Positions 1-7,933 of a stretch of 16,371 nucleotides of DNA are shown piece after piece. The position numbers and the translations under genes were made by a program. Source of the DNA: Gracilaria vermiculophylla (taxonomy: Eukaryota; Rhodophyta; Florideophyceae; Gracilariales; Gracilariaceae); the NCBI GenBank assembly GCA_019155205.2, contig JAHNZQ020000092.1, positions 1,549,075-1,565,445 on the forward strand. The letters run 5' to 3'. The notes beneath the pieces are model-generated. The model did no database searches, had not been told where the DNA came from, and worked only from the letters and a program-made list of their open reading frames with translations. Numbering within the stretch: position 1 is the stretch's first letter; each line of letters opens with the position of its first letter.

Positions 1-1422
1 CGCATCAAACGCCAGACTCTCCATCAGAGTGTCGTAGTCGGGTACTCGACGCCGCGGCACCTGAGGAACCCAAGACGGCGTCAGACGGGGAAAGGCAGGG
101 TATGCGTGCCCGTCATCGTCTCCGTTCGGAATCCTCACAATGGGGTGAAACTTGTCCTCGCCGTAGTCGTACCAGAGGAAGCCCGGTGTGTCATTACACG
201 CCACCTGGAGGTTTTAATCCAACAACGTCTCCGCTTCGGACTCGCTCCATGCGGTGCCCTTAACCAGGTTTTGTATACCGAAGGAGCGCAGAACCCGGAT
301 GATAGACGCCGACAAGGAGAGCAACCGCCCGGCGGTGGGCTGGTACGACGAGTCCCAGTAGAGGCGGCCGTCGGGGCATCGGGTGTAGGAGGTCACGCCT
401 TCGTCCGCCGCTTGGAGATACGCCATCAGGGTGCCTGCCGCAAACTCCGTCGAGGCGACCGACATGGCGAACCGTCCTAGGGAGTCATGTGGATCCACAA
501 CCTCCGAGGTGTGATACGCGAAGGTTATGGGAGTCGCCACGCAGAGATGCGGGGAAACACAATGGTCCCTCCAGGAGTCGTTCACCTTCAGGTAGTACTT
601 TGGACGTTGCCCGTAGGGCATATTATGGAATTCCGTGTTGTGCCATCCGTAGAATTACCCGAAGGAGGTGCGTACGCGAGTTTCGTCCGCGAGGTGCGTC
701 CCCCATCTATTCCGATTGAGCCAGTACAGGCGTTCGTATGGGGGAATGAAGGGTAGCACCGCAAGGGCGGAGCGTCCATCGGCAAGGCTTCCCGCTCGCC
801 CCGCTCGCTGGTGCGAGCTCTCCTTATGGAGCAAGACTTGGAGCTGCGCCTGGATCTCAAGTTCTTCGGCGCAACTCAGATAAGGAGTATCGCAGTGTCC
901 GACCGTGGTTGGAGCGTTGTCACCATGGACTGGAGTGTGTAGCCAATGGGCGCGGTACGCATCGACGCGGTTCCGTTTCTGGTCGTTCCCCGCAATCTCC
1001 GGGACGGCGCGGAATCGCATCGCCTGCAGGTACGGCCCAAAGTGGTGAATGTAATCCTCCACTGGACACGGCAGACTCACGCGCCTATCATGGAACGGTA
1101 CGAACACCCGCCTGGCACGATGATCGAAGTGCTCGCCTGGACGGAATGGTCCTCCTGTTGAGGTGTGATACATCTCCGGATTGGAAGGGGATGTCGGCGC
1201 CGGAGTAGGAGAAGACATTCCAAAGGCGTATGCAGCAGGGTGTATAGCGACAGAACGCGTTGTTGCACCTGAGAAGAGAGACCTGACACCACTCGGGGAT
1301 CAAGTGGCTATATGCACCATTGCGGAGGGAGTCGTGTCGAGCCGACACCGTGGAATCCGAGGCGAAGCCGGGCGACCGGCATCGGGCGAGTCACGGCGCA
1401 GCATCGTGAGGCGCGCGCTCAT
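1..1422 (-). pseudogene. Unrecognised GC-rich reading frame, broken, running off the left edge
   Basis: One minus-strand frame reads coding-like sequence from a Met at about 1422 to base 1 (about 470 codons), interrupted by in-frame stops at 1300-1302, 655-657 and 214-216. After each stop the same frame resumes with normal-looking protein (for example SFGIQNLVKGTAWSESEAE before the last stop and TPGFLWYDYGEDKFHPIVRI after it), so these look like point mutations in one gene. The N-terminal part is rich in Ser, Pro and Thr; the rest is rich in Tyr, Trp, His and Asp and looks globular. I see no catalytic motif, zinc finger, signal peptide or membrane segment, and I do not recognise the family. 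It lies antisense to the plus-oriented LTR at 1920. Its GC-rich codon use resembles the gag region at 2.5-5.8 kb, so it may be cargo or an accessory ORF of that element family (inference). Plus-strand ORFs here look like shadows. Confidence 0.55.
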
Positions 1423-1906
1423 ATCCAATGGAGAACGACGGGGGTGCTGACGAGAAACTTATGAGTTCGGCGCCTTCACGGGAATGAGATGAGCGGACCC
1501 GACGACGCGGGTGTTGCCAAAAGGAGTAACCTCGGAGGCGTCAGAGTGGCTAACGCCTCCAGGGGGTCGGTACCCTTACGGGACTGGCCCACGCTCCGTC
1601 CACGGAAGCTGCCCGGTGCGCCTGAGGATGCGGACAACCGCGCTGCCGAGTGGCGCAGCGGCACCGAAGGGTGACACCAAGAAGGAGCGGATATCGCCGG
1701 GTGAAGAGGAGCTGGAGGCCACGAACGCCGCAAGGAGTGAAACACGAACCTGTGGATATACGGCGCGCGGGAGTATGGAGAAGAGAAGGAACGCCTGAAG
1801 GAGAGAACGGGCGAACCAACGGGGGCCGCCCGTGCCGCAAAACCGATAGGAGCCACCCCAGGGATCAAGAAAGCCGAGGATGCACCTCGAGGACCTGGTG
1901 CAATTC
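1423..1906 (+). other. Region with weak plus-strand ORF signal leading to the polypurine tract
   Basis: No clear gene. The plus strand is open at 1511-1798 (95 codons, including GDTKKERISPGEEELEATNA), and a second frame is open from 1741 to a TGA at 1930-1932 (including YGEEKERLKERTGEP). Together they could be the frameshifted, charged C-terminus of a polyprotein ending at the polypurine tract, as expected just before a 3' LTR. The minus strand is also open at 1476-1868, but its translation is a low-complexity Ser/Pro/Arg mixture typical of a shadow in GC-rich DNA. I give the plus-strand reading only weak support. Confidence 0.25.
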
Positions 1907-1919
1907 AGGAAAGGGGGTA
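1907..1919 (+). other. Polypurine tract-like sequence before the left LTR
   Basis: Purine-rich AGGAAAGGGGGTA lies immediately before the TG that opens the left LTR. This is where the plus-strand primer (polypurine tract) of an LTR element sits, just upstream of a 3' LTR. A nearly identical 13-mer (AGGAAAGGAGGTA) precedes the inverted LTR at 6492-6504. Homology between the two copies stops at this motif, so it could instead be the true outer edge of the repeat. Confidence 0.5.
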
Positions 1920-2471
1920 TGTAGTACAGTGACTCCTACGAAAATATGGTGGTTTGGCCTTAAGGTATAATATTCCTATGGAGGGTTCCTAATTTATTAG
2001 CTGGGCCACGTGGTGCATAATCTTGCCCAGGTGCGCTACAGTATCCTTAAGGTACGGTAGAATTTATTATTTATTTTAGATATTTTATGCAGGTAATTAG
2101 CACAGTAGTGCGACCTGCCGAGGCGGACTCCCGGCTAGATATTTAAGCTGCCGGTTGAGCTCCACCTCTGGGGAAGTAAAGACAAGCACCCTTGAATCTT
2201 CTTCTACATTTTCCGGTTGAAGTTTTTTGTCCATTCACACAGGTTTCTAAGTCGCCGATCCCCAGGACGCATCATAGCAGCTCCTGTAGGAGCATTGTCC
2301 GCCCAGTGAGCCTTCCCCTCCGCTTGGTGTTTGCGGATCCCTTTCAGAATTCCCCCGGCTCGCGACAGCGGATACCGGAGACCACCTTTAGGAATACGCG
2401 CCTCTGGAGTCACTAAAAACCCCTAACGGACGTTGTGCTTTACTACCTCGACAGGAGGGCTGACAGTACCA
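1920..2471 (+). repeat. Left LTR (552 bp), plus orientation, of a gypsy-type element
   Basis: The sequence begins TGTAGTACAGT and ends CTGACAGTACCA, giving the TG...CA ends of an LTR. Its reverse complement aligns end to end with 5941-6491 (551 bp) at roughly four-fifths identity by eye. Long matching blocks include TTATTAGCTGGGCCACGTGG, TAGGAGCATTGTCCGCCCAG and GGAGACCACCTTTAGGAATA. Because the partner lies in the opposite orientation, the pair is inverted rather than direct. The CA end abuts decayed coding sequence at 2472, with no obvious target-site duplication around this LTR (GGGTA before, CATAT after). It is therefore not a simple solo-LTR insertion. Confidence 0.8.
2139..2147 (+). promoter_or_regulatory. 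TATA-like box inside the left LTR
   Basis: ATATTTAAG sits about 220 bp into the LTR, before the better-conserved downstream half. The inverted LTR has the related ATACTTAAT at the matching place (6265-6273, minus strand). This fits a U3 promoter whose transcript would start near the conserved ACAAGCACCCTTGA block. The assignment rests on position and sequence only. Confidence 0.35.
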
Positions 2472-2692
2472 CATATCCTATGGCGATACCCTTTGAATTC
2501 ATCGCCAGTTTGGAGCTTTTTCTTCCAGGTGGCAGGATTTTCTTCCTCTGGAGCCGTTAAAGTCGCTGCAGCCACCATGGTGGCGATAGCATCGCGTTCC
2601 ATGAGATCTTCCGATCGAGGAAGGTGAGCCAGTCCTGCAGAGGCGGGTAGGGCCAGACCGACGACAGTTCCTTTCGGGAGCCGTAACGGCAA
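2472..2692 (-). pseudogene. Protease-to-RT linker of the gag-pol element, truncated at the LTR
   Basis: After the protease ORF the coding signal shifts frame and continues in the frame open from 2692 (including HLPRSEDLMERDAIATMVAA and ATWKKKLQTGDEFKGYRHRI) right up to base 2472. There it runs into the left LTR. In gypsy elements this position lies between protease and reverse transcriptase. No RT motif follows, so pol has been cut here. The break coincides exactly with the CA end of the LTR, which makes it a rearrangement junction rather than gradual decay. A frameshift separates this piece from the protease ORF at about 2690-2710. Confidence 0.55.
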
Positions 2693-3378
2693 CTCCTTGA
2701 GTTAACGAGCACGTCCCTGAAGGGGATGTTTGGTATTACTTCCATAACACCGTTCGCCATCATGATGTGCTGCTTCGTCGTCAGGTGTAGACGCCTCTGT
2801 AGGAATGAAAAGCCAGATGCAGAGGCCTGCACGCAGACTTCGGCCTCACTCCTTGCGGGTATTTTAATGCGTTTCACCACTCGGAGCTTATTCGACTGCG
2901 TCTTCTTTGGAAGGTTACCCACGTGACGCGCGTTGGCCTCCGGTCCTGGAGCTCCGGACACGATATTTACAGGGGCGGCGTCGTGAAATATCATCTTCCG
3001 CAAGCGTGGGTAAATTGCACGTACATATGGATCCACAAAGGAATTGCCCAATATGCATTGTGCGGCCAAGTTGGTCGCCACGAGGAACCACCCTTTCACC
3101 TGCAAGGAGTCCAACCGGAGGTACAAGGGGACTGCGCCGAGGATGGTCAATGCTCGTCGCAACGCATCGCGCACCGTTGGGAGCTTACCAGTCCTCAAGG
3201 AGGCGAGAGCAGACCGCGGGAGCACGTCGGCGTGCAATAGATTGGGGCCAGCTCCGGTATCCATGATAGTGCGCACCGTAGTGGAGGCGAGCGGGGAACA
3301 TCCTATAGAGGCGAATACCTTGTACTTCTTACGGCGGATCGTGCACACAGAATCCTCAAAGGTGTCGAATGGGTCCAA
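2557..3378 (-). pseudogene. Retropepsin-like aspartic protease region of a gypsy-type polyprotein
   Basis: This 273-codon open segment carries the retroviral-type aspartic protease signature: TVRTIMDTGAGPNLLHADVL, with the catalytic Asp-Thr-Gly at residues 40-42. An Ile-Leu-Gly near residues 109-111 (CILGNSF) matches the conserved hydrophobic-hydrophobic-Gly strand of the fold. The domain would cleave the Gag-Pol polyprotein as a homodimer. It is not preceded by its own leader, and the upstream gag coding enters from another frame near 3380, so the ORF is a fragment of a frameshifted polyprotein. The last 30 or so residues (after PNIPFRDVLV) appear to be out-of-frame reading, because the better coding frame continues as the 2472-2692 piece. 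The family call (Ty3/gypsy-like) rests on the DTGAGPN context and the gag upstream. Confidence 0.75.
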
Positions 3379-4081
3379 CGGAATTGGGGGGCCGCCGATT
3401 CGGCGTCGATGGAGCAGACTTCCTCTCCATCCTTCCTAAAGGCGACCTCCGTGGAGCTGAGGCTCGATGTTAGAGAGCCACGCGGAGCCTCTACGCGTGG
3501 CTCTGAGGGTTTTTCTGGTTGGAAAGGGGCTGGTTTCCAGGCGGGGACGGCTTCTGCGGTTGTGCATCGCGATGCGACGTGTTCCCTGGAGGTGCAACCG
3601 GCTGGGACACCAGCAAGGGCGTTGCAGGTCACAGTGACAGTGGGACAGGCTGCACTCCCGGTGGAGCACGGTAACCGTAGTTTACTTGAGGGGGGTGGAT
3701 GTCGCGATACGCGATTCGATAACTTCCGCTCTCCGTTGGTGTTTCCTTCACGTCCTGGACGTTTTTCTCTCTTTCCTGTAGGATGGCGGCTTTCATTGCC
3801 AGGGTGAGAGTCGTATAGTGTACGGGCTCTCGTGACAAGCAAATCCTGCAAGGCGGTGGGTAGCCTCGAGGGTTAGCAAATCGGACGCTCCTGTAGGATC
3901 CTGTCAATGCATACGAAGTGGGAGACGAGGGTATCCTCGTCCTAGACGAAGCTCCCTGAGAGGAGGCGTATTTGAGGGCAAGGGCCTCTTGCTCTCCTAC
4001 GAGTGTGAGCTCGGCGACCTCCTCCGAGGTGCTGGAGTCCAACGTAAGGGCGGATGCCCGACGTGTGCTTGAGGCCGCCGG
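3379..4081 (-). pseudogene. Decayed gag C-terminus and linker before the protease
   Basis: Two frames share the coding signal. The frame open at 3629-4042 contains a Cys-x2-Cys...His patch (PPPCRICLSREPVHYTTLT), the place where a gag zinc knuckle is expected; the final Cys is missing, so nucleic-acid binding is inferred only. It is followed by a charged helix (KAAILQEREKNVQDVKE). The signal then passes to the frame open at 3303-3851, which reads through a Cys/Thr-rich stretch and a Pro/Glu-rich linker (PAWKPAPFQPEKPSEPRVEA) and ends near 3380 where the protease frame takes over. At least two frameshifts are needed to read gag into the protease, so this copy cannot make a functional polyprotein. 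Confidence 0.55.
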
Positions 4082-4740
4082 TTATTCCGAAAGTGGAGCA
4101 TAACTGCGGCGAGCGCCACAGTGGGTATCCCCATAGGAATCTGCCAAACGCGCTAGCTCTGTATAGGTGGTCTTTGGGTGCGTTTTCAGGTGATTACGCA
4201 CCCTAGCGCGTATCGAGGAAAGCAGTCCCTCGACAAACAACGACTTCAACCGCCGTTCGGAGTACACATTCCCACACAGTAAGGCTTTCGTCCACAGTTT
4301 CTGTGAGAACTCTGTCTCGGTCATTCCGGTGTTTTGCCTATAGGAGGTGACTTCAGCATCGGCATCGGCTATCATCTCGTCCGTAGTGTACCTTTTAAGA
4401 AGGAAATGATTACGTCCGGCTACGTCGTCAAGATCTCCGTTCGAGGATCATCCACAATGGTGCTCTCCCCCGTGAGCTGCGGTTGCACCAGCGAGTGCGC
4501 TTGGCCTGTGAGGTAGAACTGACAGCACCATACGGCGGCACCTTCATGGAAACCGTTTGTGTTACACGCCGAACGGAAGTGCGTAAGAAAATTCAACACC
4601 GAGATGGGGTCTTCGCCTGAGAAGGAGTGCTTCTTTATTAGAATATCCATACGGCCCTGCATCTTAGTGAGTCGTTTAGCGACCGACGCGTCGTACCGTG
4701 TGGAGCGATCATTCAACCAGTAGGTGTCATAATCCACCAC
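4082..4740 (-). pseudogene. Gag capsid-like region
   Basis: Two open segments, 4420-4740 and 4082-4375, together resemble the Gag capsid helix bundle of gypsy-type elements. The first has the typical SGEDPISVLNFLTHFRSACN followed by GFHEGAAVWCCQFYLTGQAH (residues about 41-82). The second has TEFSQKLWTKALLCGNVYSE followed by KSLFVEGLLSSIRARVRNHL, the usual second half in which a Phe-Val-Glu-Gly-Leu motif precedes a basic helix. They lie in different frames, so a frameshift occurred near 4380-4420. The product would assemble the cytoplasmic virus-like particle. No database comparison was possible; the call rests on motif order and on the protease downstream. Confidence 0.65.
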
Positions 4741-4748
4741 TTATAGCT

Positions 4749-5814
4749 TCATTTAATTCTGTTGGCGAAGAGGTCGTTAAGCGGGACGACCTTCCTCACC
4801 CTTCTGCTCTTCTCCTTGGGAGGTATACTGTCCTCCGAGCTGGAGCTGTTCACGGATTCGGAGTCTGATCTTCTCTCCAAATCGGTGTTTCGCTTTCTTC
4901 TTTTCTCCCTACGTTTCTTTCTGCGTCTTTCCTTAAGGTGGTCTGGTTTACTGACGATACCCCCGTTATCGCGATCCACCCGAGGAGTATCCTCTCCTTC
5001 TCTCCTTAGGTGAATTTCTTCGCGACCGGTATCCTGTCCTTCTCCGCGGGACGTCAGGTTCAGACTGTGCATAGCAATATTCCTGAGGTGGTCCCGTCTC
5101 CCTGCGGCAGTATCCTTTCCTCCTCTGGCATTTGGGGTGGCAGTATCCTGTCCTTCTCTGCCCGGGGTCAGCTTAGGTGTTGATAGAGAGAACCTCTCCT
5201 GTACGGAAGAATAACTTTGAAACGCCGATGCGTGGAGCAGCTGCGCAGTTTGGGAGCGAACCTCTGCACGAATAACATCTGAGATCACCTCGGGAAAGGA
5301 TCGGAATCCAGCAAAGCATCCACAGCACGTTGAGCGCTCTCCGTTGCGATTTTCTCCACAAGGGTGTGGCGGCGCGCTCCGAAAAGGGCGTCTACACCTT
5401 CAGGTATTCTTTTGAGCAGCTCATGGGAGAGCCAATCCGTAAGGTGCGGTGCCAGTGACTCCAAGAGGGTGTTAGCCTCCGGATGTTTCCGTCCCTGCAG
5501 CTCCTGAGGTGGCGGCTGCGATTCCATGTGCGGTTCTTCAACCTCCACGTCGGCGTTCTCCAGAGGTGTCGTGGGGGATTCTGCTTGCCTCCGATCATGC
5601 ATTCTCCTAAGGCGATTCCTGAAACGCTCCACAGAGGAGCCAGGATTCCGAAGGAGACTTTCAGGGTCCTCCAGTGTGGCGGCCATTTCCTTGGGAGCGC
5701 TGCGCGTGCTGCGCCCACCGACGGAGCTGGTTGCTTGAGGATCCTGTAGAGGGGTTTCCATGGGATGTTTTGAGGGGTCGATAGAGGAGTAGGTCGGGGG
5801 TGATTTGCTTTCAC
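4749..5814 (-). pseudogene. Gag N-terminal region with basic, acidic-serine and RxGxDT repeat tracts
   Basis: Two overlapping segments make up the N-terminal gag. The segment at 5285-5761 starts METPLQDPQA and carries an Arg-rich stretch (VERFRNRLRRMHDRRQAESP) and amphipathic helices (HLTDWLSHELLKRIPEGVDA). The other, at 4749-5288, follows after a one-base frame change and continues with VRSQTAQLLHASAF. The second segment contains four imperfect copies of an Arg-x-Gly-x-Asp-Thr motif (REGQDT, RGGKDT, RGEGQDT, REGEDT), a Lys/Arg block (KERRRKKRREKRRKR) and a Ser/Asp/Glu block (SDSESVNSSSSEDS). These look like low-complexity, disordered linkers able to bind nucleic acid. The stop near 4749 separates this from the capsid-like part. 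A plausible start is the Met at 5761, or one further upstream at about 5814 in another frame. Confidence 0.55.
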
Positions 5815-5920
5815 TTTCGAATCACCTTAAGGAAGAATTCCACTGTTGGGGGTTGGTCGTTGCAAATTAGAAACACGGTTATGCTGCGACTTGTGCGAAT
5901 CCTCTAGGAACTGTTACCTT

Positions 5921-5936
5921 CTAAGTCGGGAGACCA
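5921..5936 (-). other. Candidate primer-binding site after the right LTR
   Basis: Read on the minus strand, the LTR ends ...TACCA and is followed after four bases by TGGTCTCCCGACTTAG. A TGG just inside a 5' LTR is the usual complement of a tRNA 3' CCA end. The matching tRNA would end CTAAGTCGGGAGACCA; I cannot name it, and the implied acceptor strand is not a standard one I recognise. Placement directly between LTR and gag supports the minus-strand LTR being the 5' LTR of the gag region. Confidence 0.4.
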
Positions 5937-5940
5937 GTTT

Positions 5941-6491
5941 TGGTACTGTCAGCCCTTATCTCGAGTTAGTAAAGCACAACGTCCGTTGGGAGTTTAGGTT
6001 GACTGCAAAGGCGCGTATTCCTAAAGGTGGTCTCCGGTATTCGCTGTCGCAAGCCGGGGGAATTCTGAAAGGAGATCCGCAAACACGAAGCGGAGGGGGA
6101 GGTTCACTGGGCGGACAATGCTCCTACAGGCGCTGCTATGATGCGACCTGGGGATCGGCGGCTTAGAAACCTGAGGTGATCGACAAAAGACTCCAATCGG
6201 AAAAGTAGATGAAGACTCAAGGGTGCTTGTATTTACTCTCCCAAAGGTGGGGCTTAACCGGCAGATTAAGTATCAAGGCGGGAGCCCGCCTCAGCAGGTC
6301 TCGCTACTGTGCTAATTACCTGTAAAAACTATCGAAAATAAATAATAATTTCACCTTGCCCCAAGGATACTGTAGCGCACGTGAGCGGGATGATGCACCA
6401 CGTGGCCCAGCTAATAAAATACGAGTCCTCCTTAGGAATATCACTGCATAAATCCATACCACTATATTTTCCTTGGAGCAACTGTACTACA
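5941..6491 (-). repeat. Right LTR (551 bp), minus orientation, upstream of gag
   Basis: This is the inverted partner of the LTR at 1920-2471. On the plus strand it starts TGGTACTGTCAG and ends ACTGTACTACA; on the minus strand it runs TG...CA. It sits directly upstream (minus strand) of the candidate primer-binding site and gag, so it acts as the 5' LTR of that element. Its outer end is preceded by the purine-rich AGGAAAGGAGGTA (6492-6504, minus strand), the same motif that precedes the left LTR. A TATA-like ATACTTAAT lies at 6265-6273. A gag-protease element would have a direct 3' LTR on its left; none is present, only the inverted copy. Confidence 0.8.
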
Positions 6492-6504
6492 TACCTCCTT
6501 TCCT
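6492..6504 (-). other. Polypurine tract-like sequence outside the right LTR
   Basis: AGGAAAGGAGGTA on the minus strand directly precedes the TG end of the right LTR and matches the 13-mer at 1907-1919 at 12 of 13 bases. A 5' LTR is not expected to have a polypurine tract outside it. Either the repeat edge lies at this motif or this LTR once served as the 3' LTR of a neighbouring element. Confidence 0.45.
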
Positions 6505-6940
6505 ACATACGTATTGGCATTCACTCCTCCTACAATCGTTGAACAGCTCTAAGTGAGTGCAGTTACCCGTTATTGTTCTAAATTACAGGAATTGTAGTTT
6601 AATAAAGAAGGTTTTGAGAGGTGTTTGCCTATATATCTAAGATCAAGGAGTGTTGATAGTATATCCGAAGAATGTTAGTATCTATTAGTAAAGATGAACT
6701 TCATGAAAATGTTAAGCAGATGTATTTAGCACCTGAAATGAAACACACAGTTTTTCTCGGTACAGGTGAATCTGCGCTACTCCTCTATTGTCTTTTCCAA
6801 TATTGAATTCATTAGTCACTAGTGACTTCACGGCGCAGTTGCATAAGTTAAATCGCTTAGCGAAAGGTAGCCTACCTGCAATTCATTTACACATGCCAGC
6901 CGCTTTGTTGGCACAAACACGTACTTTTAAATGGAATGAG
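6505..6940 (+). other. AT-rich spacer with small plus-strand ORF remnants
   Basis: No clear gene. A 44-codon plus-strand ORF at 6672-6806 reads MLVSISKDELHENVKQMYLA and continues PEMKHTVFLGTGESALLLYC. Coding-like sequence then passes to another frame (6788-6985, including FTAQLHKLNRLAKGSLPAIH). Together they could be a short frameshifted protein remnant of about 100 residues that runs into the 3' end of the minus-strand pseudogene. I recognise no family. The rest of the spacer is AT-rich without visible structure. Confidence 0.25.
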
Positions 6941-7933
6941 TTAATCCTCTTCACTGAAAAAGTCCATTTCCTCTATGTCAGATAAATCTGTGAAGCCTTC
7001 ATCCAATGCTTGTAATGATTCAGAGCTGTGTTCATATTCCGACACCTCTCCTCCACAGAACATACAAAATATCGTAGTGTCTATTCCTTTAGAGTTCAGG
7101 CCTAAGACTGGGTATGCAAACGATGGCAAGGGGCTACTATTGATTGCTTTTGTTGCTTTTTCCAATATCAAAGTTTAATGGCGGCATGCACAAAAGTTGC
7201 CGGACACAGCGGGATCGACAGGAGTAGATGCAGAGTTTTGATCATACTTCACCGTATCTGGCTGGTTGGAATCAATTTCCGTGTTTGATCTTGATTTATT
7301 TAGATCTCTCCCGCAGAGCCATTTGTCAGAAGCGCAGGTCTTGCATACGAGGTTATTCTTGGAGCATCCACACCTTGCTCCACATACATTTTTGCAACTG
7401 CAAGTACAAACAGGCAGCCTCACGATCTTGTCACACCGCTCGATATCTTCTTTTGTTTCGAACAAAGGTATGCAACAATCTTTGTAGCCATACCCTTCTT
7501 CTACATCGCTCGTATTGCAGTTGTCATTCGTATTCTAAGTATACTTCAAATAACTTACAATCCACCCGGATCTCTTTCCTTGGAGGTGAATAGCTCTATC
7601 TGTTGGGACGAGTTCCATTATTTTAACTGTACAAAAGCGCTTGTTCACCCACGTCCTGAAGTTTTTGGTCCATGTACTTGTTCAAAAAACTGCATCACGG
7701 GTTGTATGAGCAGTTTTATTACCCGTCCCTTGCACCCAACCTTTTATGAGGTATGTCCATGCCGTTACGGTTTGCAAACAAGTTGCTGGGCTCCATCGAG
7801 ACAAATATGTGAGCTCTGTAATCGATATGCTGTGATCTCTGCTTGACTTGACCTTCATCAGAGCATCTAAGAAACCATTCGGATAGGCTTCATGAATCAC
7901 TCAGCGCGTGCCGGGGTTGAACTCACACTCCCC
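6941..7933 (-). pseudogene. C-terminal part of the long unassigned pseudogene: cysteine cluster and acidic tail
   Basis: A single minus-strand frame runs from 7933 to a final TAA at 6941, with stops near 7901 and at 7682, 7535-7537 and 7175 and a short excursion into another frame near 7550-7610. At 7408-7311 it carries nine cysteines in 32 residues: VCTCSCKNVCGARCGCSKNN and CKTCASDKWLCG (Cys-x-Cys-x-Cys-x3-Cys-x3-Cys-x-Cys-x6-Cys-x2-Cys-x6-Cys). This spacing recalls tesmin/CXC-like zinc-binding clusters that occur in some DNA-binding proteins and near the C-termini of some transposases; a metal-binding role is inferred. After the 7175 stop come an isolated CMFCGG and an acidic tail (DEGFTDLSDIEEMDFFSEED). 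The frame joins smoothly to the segment upstream, so it is most simply the end of the same protein. Confidence 0.55.

Noticed and set aside
106..1292. Plus-strand ORFs and other minus frames in the first 1.3 kb
   Set aside because: Their translations are Arg/Gly/Pro-rich shadows of the better minus-strand frame in GC-rich DNA.
2204..2416. ORFs within the left LTR on both strands
   Set aside because: They lie inside a non-coding repeat; the equivalent ORF in the inverted LTR is not conserved in length or frame.
1920..6491. DIRS-like element, suggested by the inverted terminal repeats
   Set aside because: DIRS elements carry a tyrosine recombinase and normally lack an aspartic protease. Here a retropepsin motif, a primer-binding site next to the LTR and TG...CA ends are visible, and no recombinase motif is seen, so a rearranged gypsy-type element fits better.
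7580..7846. Plus-strand ORF with several cysteines
   Set aside because: It overlaps the minus-strand pseudogene frame, and its cysteines show no regular zinc-binding spacing.
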